64,000 bases of DNA from Chionis minor (lineage: Eukaryota; Chordata; Aves; Charadriiformes; Chionididae): contig VZSF01009862.1 in the NCBI GenBank assembly GCA_013398295.1, positions 474,206 to 538,205 on the forward strand. Direction: 5' to 3'. The notes below the pieces were generated by a model, which searched no databases, was not told where the DNA came from, and was given only the letters and a program-made list of their open reading frames with translations. How positions within the stretch are numbered: position 1 is the stretch's first letter; the number at the start of each line of letters is the position of its first letter. The translations under genes were made by a program, and so were the position numbers. This document shows positions 1 through 54,200 of the stretch, one piece after another.

Positions 1-177
1 GTAGGAAAATGCACTAAAATCCCTCTGGGGTGTGCGTGTTTCAGCAGGATATAACTGAAAACTGAGCTCGATTATTGTCTGTTTTGCTCTCGTGGCCTCT
101 TGGATATGATGGGAACTGTAATGTTTGAGTGCAAGAGCCCTTGAGTGGCCAGGTTGGGCAATCTGTAAGCTCTGTGA

Positions 178-41142
<40,965 letters not shown>

Positions 41143-41672
41143 GCCTGCTCCCTCTGAGACTCTTTGCCTGCCTCTTAGCTGTTCTGTCCTGGAATGGTCT
41201 GACTCGAATCTCACACATGGCTTGTTTTGTTTGTATTTTGTGACACACACATATCAGATGTGATTGTAGTGAAACTGTTCGGGGTTTTTTTTTTTGTTTT
41301 CTTCCCAGCTGCTTAAAGGAGTTAAACAATTATATTGTAGTAATGAGAAACATATCTTTACTGTTATAAATATCTATAAATATATATATAAGATAAAAAA
41401 TCTATATATGTCCAGGTGTTTAAAGCCATTTGTGCTTCCATGTGAATTTTAGGGAATACTTAAGTAGGGAAAGAATATCTATATACATATATATACACAC
41501 ATCCAAAAAGTTAACCAAATCCTGATGTTGAGTTTTTGAGCTGATTGTTAAATTCTCTGCTGTGTGCAGTTGGGTTATTGTATTACCCCAGACTCGTGGG
41601 TGAACTGTCTCAGTGCTGGTAGTAGCTGTGATGCAGTTTGTGATCTACCTGTCACTCTTGTTTATTGGATGA

Positions 41673-41678
41673 AATAAA
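41673..41678 (+). terminator. DNM1 poly(A) signal, proximal
   Basis: AATAAA lies 531 bases after the DNM1 long-tail stop, at a distance typical for this gene in mammals. A T-rich stretch follows within about 10-20 bases. Confidence 0.65.
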
Positions 41679-41714
41679 CTATCATTTCTGTATAATGAAG
41701 GTCTCCATGACTAG

Positions 41715-41720
41715 AATAAA
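41715..41720 (+). terminator. DNM1 poly(A) signal, second
   Basis: A second AATAAA lies 42 bases after the first. Either or both could be used. A GT- and T-rich segment follows near 41733-41757. Confidence 0.6.
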
Positions 41721-41740
41721 ACCATCTCTCTCTGGGTGAT

Positions 41741-44182
41741 CTTTCAAACTGTGTTTAATTATAACCTAATTTTTTCATCCCCTAGAGCTTAAAAAAGCTA
41801 TATGTGCAAGCAGGTGCTGTCACTAATAGGGAAGGTGGAACAGACCTGTGTCAGCAGTGGTGTCCAGGAGCTGCAGTAAGAATTAAAAGCTTTGGCACGT
41901 GCACAAGTTAACTTCCTTTCTCCATTGTAAAAGAAAATGTGTGGAGGTGCTTCAGTGTCTGGACATAGAGAAGGTGGGAGTTTTGCACATAAAATTGCTT
42001 GGTTCTTAAAAAGGTATTTTTGCCTAGGCTGTTTGTGGAGCACAGTAAGTGGGTGTTGAGTTGTCATTTCTCTGTCAGGCACTGCCTTTTAGGCTCATAG
42101 GACATGCAGCCTAACCACCCCCTAACACACCTGGCCAGCTCCTGCTTCAAAGATGCTTTTAGGCTCCCCTAGCATAAACTGGGCAAACTTGTTCCTACTG
42201 TCTCCATGCCAAAACAGCGGGTGCCATGGGTCTCTGATACCAGTCACCGCTTCTCGCAGTGACAACTGGCGTCCCGATGATTGCAACAGCTTCCTTAATG
42301 CCTGGTGTAATGGGGCTCCAGTGGTACTTCTGCAGAAGAGACCCAGAGCATTGGCACCCCCGGCTTCAATCACAGGAATATTAGTGCTGGATTTAGCCAT
42401 GAGTGCTGTGATACTTGTGGAATCTACCAAGTACCCCCTAGTAAGACTTTAATAAGCTAAAACTCTCCTTGAAGGCTTTATTCAGAGTAGATCCTGGTGT
42501 AGGCTGAGTGAATAGACTGGAGCTCTAGCGCATCCTTCCCCTCTGTGTTCTAGCTGTCTGTCTTGCATATTTTTATGGGTTGCAATGCAGCTTCTGTGCA
42601 GCTGAGGCAGTAACCTGGTCCTATTCCCCCCCTGCCCTGCCCAGGGGAGATAAACTCCTATCCACTGATCTCAGGAAAGCATCCTCTTTCCAGCCAAACA
42701 GCTCTTTCCTGCTGTTTGGTGCTTGTGGCCTTTGAGAAGCATTTTTCTTACATCTTCTCCAGTGAGATGCGCAGAGGCAGCTCAGTTGCTCCAATTCAAA
42801 GCTGCTGTGTGTCAGCTGAACAGGTGCCTCCTGCTCAGTAAAGGTGGGGTCAGGGAAACGCTGCTCAGGGGAACAGGGTGAAAAGTGAATGTGATGGTTG
42901 GGATGGGAAACACCAGCCAAGAGAAACGTGGCAGCCGGTCTCCAGGAAAACATTCAGGAAAGCTAACTGAAAAGGGCATTGATGCCAGGGCAGGTGTTTT
43001 TAATAAAGGATTCAGTGTTTGCCTTTTCTGGCCAAATTTCAAGGTGATCTGAACAGAAGAAATACATCTAGTCAGTGCCCATCTGAATAAGTTTATTCAG
43101 AAAGCAAATGTGTAACAGGATTAAGTCACCTCTGCAACAGACTGCAAACCTTCTTCACTGGTCTCGTCTCCTTCACAGTACTAGAGTAAAACATCCAATA
43201 AATATTTATTCAATTTATAATAATGCTCTGTATTAAATCACAGCCCTGCCCCCATTAGGTATGATACAGATGTATGAATAGCCTGAGCAGGCATAAACAC
43301 TGCAAAAGGCTTAGTCTGTCTTCAAGGAATATACAGCATTTTACACAGATACACTATGTACACCAACCCGAGCAGCCAGAGCTTGGGAGCCTGTTGTGCC
43401 AGTAACAGACACTGGTGCCACTCAGATGAAAGGAGTTCAAAAAACAGCTTCCACCTTCCCCTGGTGGGATCACAGGAAAGCACGAATTGTTCAATGAACG
43501 CTTTTTTCCAGTTGTATATGGAATCAGCAAGATGAAACACTTAAAACCCACCAATCCCCACTTCTGCTTCTGGCATCAGAAGAAAAGCACTCGCTCCTGT
43601 GCTGGTGTAAAGGCTGACCAGCCTCTGGGCACAGAAGAAAGGAACAGTCTTTTTGTTGTTGACAACCGCAAAAATTCATACTGCATTCCTCTGCCTGCAT
43701 CTCTCATCTCGATGGGAATGTGGTACACACTGCTTCAGGCACAAGCCCTGGCTCGAGTGTTTGAATCACACAACTGTGACTGTCGGGTCCCTTAAACCTC
43801 CCCTGTGCTTCTCCTTAAAACCCCACTCCTGAAACTAACCCTCCTAAGAACAGGCCCTTCTTGCCTGGAAAGCAAATTTAGTTGCAGGATGTCCACAGCC
43901 AGTTCGCTTCACCACTTGCATGCCCGAGGGCTTTGCTTTGCGGCTGCTCCAGGGGACTCTCTCCTCCCACCACATTTTGTTTTCTCCTTAAAATTAGGGC
44001 TACAGCTTCAAGGCCGTGCCAGGGGATGCCTCTATTGCTGATGAGTGTCCCAGGACTTTAAACAGGGGGAACAGGATCTTGCACTCCACCTCTCCTGTAC
44101 TCCTGACCACGCTGGAAGAGGAGGAAAGTTAAGCGAGGGAAAACTAGAACCCCTAGAGTCCATAAATTCAAAACAAAGCATC
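41741..44182. other. Region between the convergent genes
   Basis: About 2.4 kb separates the likely DNM1 3' end from the likely proximal GOLGA2 3' end. It holds a palindromic poly(A) signal (43197-43210) and another minus-strand AATAAA (43092-43097). Part may be long 3' UTR of GOLGA2. Open frames here look like chance. Confidence 0.6.
43197..43210. terminator. Palindrome AATAAATATTTATT, possible bidirectional poly(A) signal
   Basis: The 14-base sequence is its own reverse complement and presents AATAAA on both strands. It could serve the distal 3' end of either gene. On the minus strand a T/G-rich segment (TTGGATGTTTT) follows. Confidence 0.35.
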
Positions 44183-44188
44183 TTTATT
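44183..44188 (-). terminator. GOLGA2 poly(A) signal, probable
   Basis: On the minus strand AATAAAGATGC is followed at once by a T-rich segment, TTTGTTTTG, a good downstream element. It lies about 800 bases after the GOLGA2 stop. More distal signals at 43205-43210 and 43092-43097 cannot be excluded. Confidence 0.5.
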
Positions 44189-44991
44189 AAGTGGTTTCCT
44201 TTTACTTACTTCTCCCATTTTTTTTAAAATAAATAAAACCTTCAGACACGTACAAGTGAAACACATCATCCTTCAAAGTGCAGTTACATTTCCACCCCAC
44301 TCCCAAGAATCACATAAAGCTTTGTCAAGTAACCAAAAAGACTCCAAAGGCAACCCTCCGTCCTGTCCCCAGCCCCCAGCATCACGGGGGCTGCAGCGCT
44401 GCCCCCAGCCTGCATCTTTTGGCTGCTCAAGACGGACAAGGCTGGTTTCGGATACAGGTGGAAGAGGCAGGCTGCAGAAGAAAGTGGGAAGTTTAAGATA
44501 CATAGTATGAAACAAACCCAACCTGTTTAGAGTCCAAAGAGTTCGTTACCAGCACAAGTTAGTTACTTTGGGAGCCCTGGAAAGAACTAGGCTGACGACA
44601 GTCACAAGTGATGGATCAGAACCGCTGCTCAGTCACTGTGGGGAAGCTGGCTGCTGGCAGCAGAGGCTGCGACAAGGGATTAAGTCATTTTGCCCAAAGT
44701 CATAGAATCCCCTTCCCCCTGGCCTGCACCTGACCCAGGTGAAGCGCCAGCACCAGCTGCCTCCCAGGATTAGTTTGTGTCTGCCTGTACTCCAAGCACA
44801 CCAAGTAACAGAAGAAAGAGAAAGGGAGGATGAGGTCTGATGCTCGAGTTCCCTCCGATGCAATCCCTCTTTCCCGATGTCTTTCAGAATCTGTTCTGAC
44901 CAAGGGCACTGAGCAGAGGTACGGGCACGGACAAGTCAGTTAAGTCCTTCCAGGCTCATAGAAAATTGCTGTAAATAAGACTTAGTGCCAC
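44189..44991 (-). other. GOLGA2: GOLGA2 3' untranslated region
   Basis: This is sequence between the stop codon and the proximal poly(A) signal on the minus strand. Nothing specific was recognised. Its extent depends on which signal is used. Confidence 0.55.
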
Positions 44992-45242
44992 TTAAACTAC
45001 CATGATTTTGACCTCATCGTTCTCATCGGCATGGTAGAAGAAGGGAATGCAGGGGTTTTCCAGCAGGGAGCCCAGCCTCTCCTGAGGGTTCTGGATTTCT
45101 CTGAGAAGCTGCATTATTTGCTTTGCTGTGGGGTCCTCTTGGCTTGGCTGAGCAGCTTTACTGTCAATAGGGGAGAAACCGGATGGATGAAGAACAGCAG
45201 CCTCCTGTTCCGCTTCATCTGCTAAACTCACATCTCGTAACC
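44992..45242 (-). CDS. GOLGA2: GOLGA2 last coding exon, GRASP65-binding C-terminus
   Basis: It completes a Gly codon and encodes [16 protein letters not shown] onward to [19 protein letters not shown], then [20 protein letters not shown] and a final Val, with stop TAA at 44992-44994. The last residues bind the PDZ domain of GRASP65 in mammals, where the end is KITVI. Here it is KIMVV, so the terminal hydrophobic residue is Val. The acceptor is cccttacag. Confidence 0.97.
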
Positions 45243-48200
45243 CTGTAAGGGACACAGACAAGCCAGGTGACGCTTCCCATCCACGCACACCCCTGAGACC
45301 TCGGGTTAGTTCCTTTTCCAGAACTTGTCCTGGCTGCAGCTTACCTTCTCCGTCGGTAGCGTTCAGTTCAATGCGCCTCTCCACTGGAAGTGCACTTTCA
45401 TTCTCACTTGCCAGCAGCTCTGGGTTTTGAGCGGCTGCTACATACTTGCTGTACCATTCATTTCTTTCCCTCACCAGTCGCATCACTAAATCCTGCAGTT
45501 CCAGTAGTTTCACCTGCACCAAAATAAAGGAAAGCCTATGAAGCGTGCACTCAAACACTGCGCTACCCTTTGCAGTCCCTCCCTCTGTCACTAAATTAGC
45601 AACCTCAAAGTTAAAACTAGCTAAAGAACAACACGCAAAGGTTTGGACTGCGCAAGCGCTCCCCGGGTCTGCCCTGCTCAGAGTGGTACCACAGAAAAGA
45701 TCCCTTGCCTTCATCTCTTCCTTATCCTGAGCCAATCTGCTGATGTACTCCTCCTTCTCCTGGTGCCGCTGTTTGAGGATAGCCCTTTGACTCTGGTACA
45801 ATGCAATATACTCCCCTGGAACATAAGAGAAGCGTAAGGAGGAAGTGTTAGCAAAATTGGGGTACAAGCCTTACGGTGAGCATAAAACTACGTGGCGCGA
45901 GGATCCAGCAAATCCAGCCCTGGACTGGAGATCCAGCCTCGTTAGGCGGCAGTAGGAGACATGAACCGCTCGGTTGTTGGAGGGCTCCCACTCCAAAAGC
46001 TGTTGGGAACCTTCCATTCCCCAAACACATAACGCACTGAGCAAGCTTCAGCTTGCGCTGGTGTTGCCTAAACATACCAATGGTGTCTGTTTCCCCAGAG
46101 AGCTGTATGCAGCGATGTTCTAACTCTTCTAGCCGTTCCTTCAGATCAGCCTTCTCCTGCATCAGGTCTGTGAAACGAGACTGAACACAAAAATTGGGAT
46201 CAATCATCTCAACTGCTCACACACAGATGATACCTGCGTTAAAGACCACACCCTCCATTCACAGTGGCCTGAGCCGAGGGAACAAATCCTGCCCTCTTTA
46301 CAACTTGTCTCCAATCTGATGCTCAAAAGGAACAGAGAGGAGAGAGCGGGCTAGAGGAGGTGTAAAAAAACATCTCTGCGTTTTGGGAAGCAGAAGGGCA
46401 GCACCTTTTAACCTCCTCATTGCTGGAACAGCACAGCTCTGGTCATACTCGGCTCCGAGACTGCAGACCACCTGCTTCATCCCAGCAGGGTGAAGATACT
46501 CAGTCTGTTTTTAAGCTATTTCTTTAGAAAAAGACCACAGGTTGTGTTAGGCCCTTATACTCACAGTCTTTGGGGGTGAGAGGGGAGTTACTGCTGCAAG
46601 CTTTCCTGTGCTAAGACAACCAGGCATAAGCTTTTTAGGAAGTAGCTTATTATTATGGAACATCTGTTACTTATTCCCTTAAAATTTGTCTGTATGTGCT
46701 GTAAGAATCTGATGCTGGATCAAACTCTAGCTGTGTAGTGGAGCGGGGCTGAAAGAAGAGGAGATCCTTTGCTTACCTGTAGTTTCTCCATGGCAGTTTT
46801 CAAAGCCTCGTGAACCTCCACTGGAACAGTATCCATGGTGGAACCTGGAAGGGACGCGTGCAATTTACAGTTCCTCCCTGGACACAATCCACTCACACAA
46901 CCCACAGACGTGTCTGAGAGGCCAGTGCGGCTGGCCAAGGCACGTCTCCATGTTCACACTGCCCCTGAACTGCAAAACATTTTTACCTCCGCCCAGCGTG
47001 ACGTTATGTTGCTGCTCCTGCCTAAGAGCTGCTATTTGCTGCAGGAGGCTTCTGCACTGCTGCTTCTGAGCAGCCAGCTGCTGCCTCATTTCTTCTCGCT
47101 CCTTCTCCACTTGGGACATGGCCGATGTCAAGAAAGCGACCTAAGAAGAATTCCAGAGTGTGCACGTTAGCGCTTCTCCTGTGTGAAGCATGAGCAGCAG
47201 TGCATCTCAGGACAGACAGTAACAGTTTCCCTCTTTTTATTTATGGATACGAAACCAAAGTCCTAAGTGACTGCCCTGGAACTAAACCAGGCAGCAGCCA
47301 CTGCATCTTTTCTCATTCCCAAGTAGTACAAACACGCAGGTTAAATACTAGCTCCCATTCTACCTGTTTGATCGCAGTTATTTTCCAATTATGACTGTAC
47401 TTACAGAAAAATCTCGTCGGTATTCAACAGCATTTCCAAATTGCCTTCCAAACTAAAGAGAACATCGTCATCGTAATTACAGAGCTACTCTGCCAGTCTT
47501 CGTCATTAAAGCCACGGCCAGACTTCCAGCCTGTTTTGCAAGGATGCTGCAGAAGCCTTGGGGTTTTTGCTGCTCTGCACAAGGAACTGTTACACTTCCC
47601 TCATTACCGCGCCTCAGCTGGCGGGGATCGCAGCTGATCAACAACCTACTCCAGGCACCCCGTGGAACCTCTCTGCAATTTAACCTGCCTCCTTTTCCAG
47701 ATGTTTATTTAGAGCTAAAAACCAAAGTCTTTTCAACCCATTGAGACTCACCATTTCTTCATGGCTTTCAAACTTTTCTGGGATCACAAATGCAGATTTT
47801 TGGATTTCCTCGGTCATTGCTTCACTTTCAACTCCGTCCCCTGTAAAAGGAAGAAGGTGAATGAGGAGGTGATACCCCAGAGCGCCCAGCTCTTCCTCCT
47901 CCCCGAAGACCAGCTGCACCTACTCACCCTCCAGTCGGTGCAGAATCCTGCCATCCAGGTCTGCCGCCAACTGACTGATCTGGGCCTGCAGCTCTTTGTT
48001 TTCCTTAGCTACAGCTTCCAGGCTCTCCTGCAAGAGAGAAGCAGAAGACCACTGAAACCTGTGCGAGCCAGGCTGCAAACAGTCACTGCGTCTTCAGGAA
48101 GCAGCGCCACACACACAAAAAAGCGCTTCTGCTCCAGGCAAGTATCAGTCACCTGTATTGCACAGGATGCGATCACAGAATCATAGAGCAGCCCAGGTTG

Positions 48201-51200
48201 GAACGGACTGCATAAAGTCACCTGGTCCAACCTTTCAGTTAATTAATACTTAATGTAGTTAAGCACTTTTCCTCCCATCTTTCCACTAGCCCCTTTTTAC
48301 CGTTACCTTGGTCTGCTGCAGCTCTTTCAGGTGCATTTCCACTGTCACCTTCCCCTGAACCTCCTCATGCTGTAGCCGATCCATCAGCTGCGTCTGAAGC
48401 AAGTACTGTTTGTGCAATTCCTCCTTCTCGGCAGAGAGCTGCTGGTACGCCACCGTGTACTGCTGTAAGTGGATGTAGTACTGGTCCCGCTGCTCCTGCA
48501 GCCCCCGAGCCTCCTGGGTTTTCAGTTCCAGCTGACAAAACAAGATCAAACCATCACATCAAACCGCTTCTGCCATGAAAGCTGATCCGTGTGACGCGAT
48601 CCAAGCTGTCAACATTGCCCCAAAGCCACCAACTAGGCCGGCAGCCACCATCTGCCCCCACATGCTGGTCCCTCACATCAGCCAGCAGACAATGGGGGAA
48701 GGCTCCCAGCTTGATCATTACAATACCAATTTCCACCCTTCCATCAAAGTTTGGAGAGTTGCCAGCAGTTTGCATAAACCGCTGCGTACCTGCCCTGCCA
48801 TCCCACCGGCTGTTGCCTACCATCTCTTTGAGCTCCCCCAGGTTCTCCTGCAGCTGCCCAAGCCTCTTGGCCAGCTCTTTCTTCACATGTTGCTCTGACT
48901 GTAGGGCACTTGTAACCTCCATGTTTTCATTTGTCTGCAAGAGAAATGCCACCACGTAAGGAAACTGCCCCAACACACACAAACATACACTCTCAGTAAA
49001 CCATGTTCATCCCCCATACAACAGGGTGCCACCCCTTGCGTTATTCTGGGGAGTAACTTGAGGGCCATAAATCGACTGTTCAGGGCAGTAAATAACTTAC
49101 AGAAAGGTTCAGAAGGCAGAAGAAGAGCAAGGAAAGAGCCAGGGGAAATCGGTGCTGGGACAGTGCCAAGAAGAGGCCTGGCACATCACACAGCCTGTCA
49201 GCTCCAAAGCAGATGGGTGGTATGAATATCCCAAACAGAGCCAGAGACATTCAAAAACAAGGAGTTCAGAAAGGACTAAAGAAAAATCAGCGGCTAGAGC
49301 ATGTGTCAGTTTGCTAGGGCCCCAAAGGGAAAGTCGTTACATTGGAAAAAGCAAGCAAGAGTAAGGATTCAGCTCCAGGATGGGTAAGAATGACAGCAGC
49401 AGGACAGAAGACTGCTGAGAACTTCCTCATGGGCAGATACAAGGAACAGAAAATAAGTATCTTCAAGGGTAAAAGGAGGAACACTCAGCGAAAGAAATGA
49501 CCTGACTGCCAGGGGATGAGAGGGAAAAGGAAACTGCTCTGAACAAAGGTTTTGCTTCATCTGCTAGAGGCACCTGAGGGAATAAGGGATTACAGGGAAC
49601 CTCCTGGCATGGCAATATGTATCACAGAAGATGGGGCATCCATGGCCTCAGAGGACAAGAGACTGATAACGCGTCTGCCAGTTTTTTACATCTGTGCTAT
49701 GGAGGGATGGCACCAGCGAGGGAAGCAGTGGGAAAAGATGCACAAGAGACATACCAGTTTGACAAACCCATTCTGCAGCTCAGCCAGCTGCTCCTTCAGC
49801 TCCCGATTTTGGCTCAGTGCCCTACTGATTGTGGCCTTGTCACTCTGCATGTCCTCCAGGATCTGCTGTCTGTCCGCAGACTCCTCGTTGTAGCGCTGCA
49901 CAGCCTTCTCGAGCTCCAGCAGCCGCTCCTCCTGCTCCCGGTTGAGGTGGCTCAGCTGCTCGTTGTCCCGGACCTGGGCCTGGTACTGCCCGTGGAGTTC
50001 CTCCTTCTCTTGCTGCAGCCGCTGGATCTCTTCCTGCAGACTCAGCTCAGCTGCTGTGGGCCCTGCTGGTGCGGAAGGCTCAATATCCATGGGCTTGACT
50101 GCTGAGGAAGGGGAATCAAAAGCAGCTCAGCCAAAGGGCTAAAATCACTGTGTAACACACATCACTGTCACATACATGAAGCAGACCCCAACCTATAGGG
50201 CTCTACGACTCAGAGGGCATCACCAGCTGCAGTCTGCAATCCTCACTGCAGGGTATTGAGAGGAACGAAGGAGAAAAACGACCCCAAACCCAAGCGCAGC
50301 GGCCTGCTGTGAGCTGCTGGAACTCCCTCAACAGCCCTAGCAAGGGCATCCTCTGCCTCTCCAAACTCCTGGGCCAGAGAGGCTGACGCTGGCCAGAGAG
50401 CCAGGTGGACACTGAAGACAGAGTCTGCTGGTCAGTTAGCTGAAGCAGTTCACTTGTTGTTTGCCAGATGACAGGTTTCTTAGGGTCACCAGGCTTTCAG
50501 CTGCCTTCACAGCTTCAGACCCACTTGCACCTCGTGTGCAGAAGTTCCTGCCTACAGGGACAGAGTTAACCAGCTGGTGCTCTGCAGTGCGACACCCCAG
50601 TTTGGAACCCCTACCTGATTTGCTCAACAGCTCTGTAACGTTGCCTTCCAGCTCCTGAATTTGGGCCATGTGCTTCTCCTTCTCCTCTGCCATTGTGAGG
50701 ATCTGCAAGGCCGCAAAAGTGGAAGTTAAAACAATGTTCATGGTGCATTTACTCCTGCCTGTGTTTGTCAAAAGCAGCTGTGATACTGCCCCTGACGTTA
50801 CCTGCTCAGAGAGCTGCTGTACCCGCTGCTGCCAAACGCTCCGCTCCTCCTTCAGTTTCTCTACATACTGATCCCTTTCTGCCTGGAGCTGGTGAAGTGA
50901 CTCCGAGAGCTGTTCAAAATGAAAGAAAATCATATTGGCTAAATAAGTTTGGCAGTGACTGCTTAAGGGGTAAAGCTTGAAGAAACCAGGCGGCATTCTT
51001 CTGCCACACAAGTTTCTTTACAGAAGTCAAGATTTGGATCGTATTTCACACAACTTCTTACCTGAGCGACCTGGGTTTCCAGGCTCGCCTTCTCTTCCAG
51101 CATCATCTGCAACTGCTGGTTGGCATCCAGACTCCCTGCCTGATTTGAGAACTGCCAACAAAAATCAGAGAGTTATGGCAAAATGTTAATACTCTGTTTC

Positions 51201-54200
51201 TGTGTAGCCTTTCCCCAACAGTAACCTGCCACGTGATCCATGTTGTAACCCTCTATAGTTCTTTGAAGTGCTAAAGTTCTTCAAAGTGCATTCAACAGTG
51301 AAGCTGAATGAAAAAAAAAAAAAGCAGCTTAGATTTTAGCCCTGTAAAACAGGCTGGACTGGGCAGCTCCTCCCTACCTATTTTATATTTAGTATTTTTT
51401 TTAATTAAGAAAACATGCTTTAATCAAATAATTTAGCTCAGAAACTGCATTTCCAGAGTCTGTATTATACAGCCAGATCAGATGGTATAAAAGCTTGTGA
51501 CCTTAAAAGTTGTCAAACATGTCAGGAATTTAAAGCTAATGTCTGGAACATGCCAGTGGACTAAGTAGCAAGGCTGGTTCAGTTGAGATACAGTACTTTT
51601 CCTAGAAGAGTAGCAGTTGGCTTGATTTCAAGGGTAACTTAAGCCACTGTCTGGAGGGAGAAAAAGAAGAGTGGTTTCTTCCCTCACAGTCTTCAGAGTC
51701 TTAACACCAAGCTTGCACCCTGAACTGCTCACAGCTGGCTTCTTGCACTCCCTTTTTAACTGGCTGCTTCTCTGAACCGTCTCCCACTGACCCTCAAGTT
51801 GCCATTGTCCAATTCACCCTCTTCTGCTGGAGTGGGTACAAACACGACCCCTACTCAACCGGGTTCTCAATGACACCACACAACAACTAACCAAAGTGCT
51901 GCACACCGACAAGCAGGAAAAGTCACTGTATTTTCACTCTTGGTGTGTTCAGTCACCCTCTTGTACTGTGTAACATTCTTTTAGCAGACCAAAGTCACCA
52001 TGTCTTTCAATCTAGTGCTCCAGCTCCTTAGAATATAGAGTTTCTGTTCCTCGGAGGCCTCACTGAAAGCCTTTTTCTAAGAGGATGTCTTGATGGGATT
52101 TTGTGCCTTCCTTTAAAGCAAGAGTTAAGTCTCGCCTCCACTGCCAGAAGCAAAGTCTTACAATGATCAGTGATCTCCCCTCGCATCCCAGAATTACTAT
52201 TGTTACCTGTTGAATCATCAGCTCAGCCATTTCCAGTTTCTTATGCAAATCCTCCATATCCAACTTCATAGCTGAGTTTGCGGAAACCAGGGAGTGAACT
52301 TTCTCTGACAGCTCCGAATTCTGTTGCTTTATTTCCTCACTACTTTTGCTGAAACAAAGAAATTAAAGTGGCATCACGGTATGTACTATGAGTCTGCTGA
52401 TATCCAGGTCATAAATTTACAATCCAGTTCTTCATAGCAGTTAGAGTCACAGAAACATCACATCTAGTCATTTTTTATTTATTTATTTTTAAATTGACTA
52501 TCCACCCTCCCAAGTGATCACCTGTGGTCCGTGCCCCTTGTTATGTTTTGTGGCTCTACTGAGAGAGCAGTGTTACTCGGCAGTAACAAGCAGAATGGAC
52601 TTACCTTTGTTTGTACAGTTCCAGTTTCAGGTTGTCTCGCTCCTTCACTAATTCCTTATTATGCTGGAGAAAAAGGAAATTATTGATTCATCTGCAAACT
52701 TCAGCCAAACAAAGATGATGTTCAAAAAAGACTTCATTTCATCTTTAGCAGATCAGTTAAAGTGGAAAAGGTTGTAACTTGGGCAAAATTCTTAGGACAG
52801 GTTTGCTTAGAACCTCCTGAATTTGCCAGGAATAAATTAAATTGAAATAATAAATAAATAAATAAATAATAGATTTAAATAATAAATAAATAAATAAACA
52901 CTGCCTGCTCAGTGTTTTCAAATGTGATGCTACTAACTGAACATGAGGCCATTTCTGCAAACTTCTGGATTAATATCAATACTGAAGTGTCTGTTTGATG
53001 GAGACCCTCCTGGGAGAAGGTCTCAGTGAGGCTTCTGTTGTGCGGAGCTGGCACGACTAACAAAGTAAGGTGCCAGATCTGAAGACAGCAACTGGACCAT
53101 ATGATTAGTGGTCACAAAAACCTGAATGAAGTTTGCCTTGATCATAGAGAATACAGGGCTTTACAAGGTTAATTATAACAAGGTTAATTTCTGCCTCTTC
53201 TCTAAGCAGAGATTACAGACTTTGCAGTAGTGTAGTGACAAGCAAATAGCCAAAGGCAGAGCTGCTGGTTAAGCATAAACAGAGGCGACTCTTACCTTCT
53301 CCGACTGTTTTTGCTGCGTAGAGATGGAGGACAAAGTACGTTCTAGCTCTGATACCCTCTGGCGAGATGAATGTAAACGAGCAGCCAGGTTTTCAACTTC
53401 TCCTGAACAAGTCAGAGCAGAGTCAGTTGAGGCTCGACCACAAAGAGCTTTTTGGAACTGGCTGAACAGCACTTTCTACTTTGTCAACAAGTTCTTAAGG
53501 CAGCACAGAGCTTTGTACATCAGTAGACCGGGTTCTACAGGTGAATCACTAACAACTCCGGGCACTAAAGCTCTCTGTAACTACCTTCCTCGCTTTTAGA
53601 GGGAGATGATGAAACTTCCTTTGCAGAACAATAGGCAATATGTTGTTTGGTTGTGTTGTTTGGGTTTTTTTCCCCCCTAATAAAATTGTTCAAATTTAGT
53701 TCAGAATAAAAGGCTTGGGTAAAACGTACGTTAACATGACAGCTGCGTGGGAGGGAGGGAGGGTGGAGAAAGGGGAACAAAGTTTCAAAAGAATCAGAAA
53801 GTCAGAAAGGAACAGTCTGGGGTAGTCACCAGGCCCAAACAGGGCTGACAAGGCTTTAGTGATGCACAAAAGAACCTTGACTGCCATGGGATCAACATGC
53901 TCCCCTTTGGGGGCAGCTACGATGACAGAAGCAGTGACAGTGCCAAGTGTTGCTCATTAGGGAGTCAGTGAGTGTTGTGAGCTGCCTGCCAGGAACTATC
54001 ATGCCTGTGACTTGAAATCCACAGTTTAACCAAGAGCTTGAGCAGGGACGCTCACAGTCAATTACCTGATTTCTGCCGTGCAGCTTGCTGAGTGTGGCCA
54101 AGGGCTGTCTGCAACTCCGACTTCTCAGAAACCAGAATTCCAATAGTCTGGATATGAACCTTTGGGAAAGGAAAAATCAGCTCAGCACAAAACTTCTTTG

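Larger units (their letters stand above)
41143..41740 (+). other. DNM1: DNM1 3' untranslated region
   Basis: About 600 bases follow the long-tail stop. They are AT-rich, with TATATA tracts near 41381-41410 and 41478-41500, and hold the two poly(A) signals listed separately. The end at about 41740 is inferred from the second signal. Confidence 0.7.

Noticed and set aside
44695..44725. Third CR1-like start 'gtcatagaatcccc'
   Set aside because: The match is under 12 bases and no downstream CR1 sequence follows.
49369..49893. Open frames between GOLGA2 exons near 49.4-49.9 kb
   Set aside because: They extend from, or run antisense to, the large coiled-coil exon at 49755-50101 and show no separate homology.
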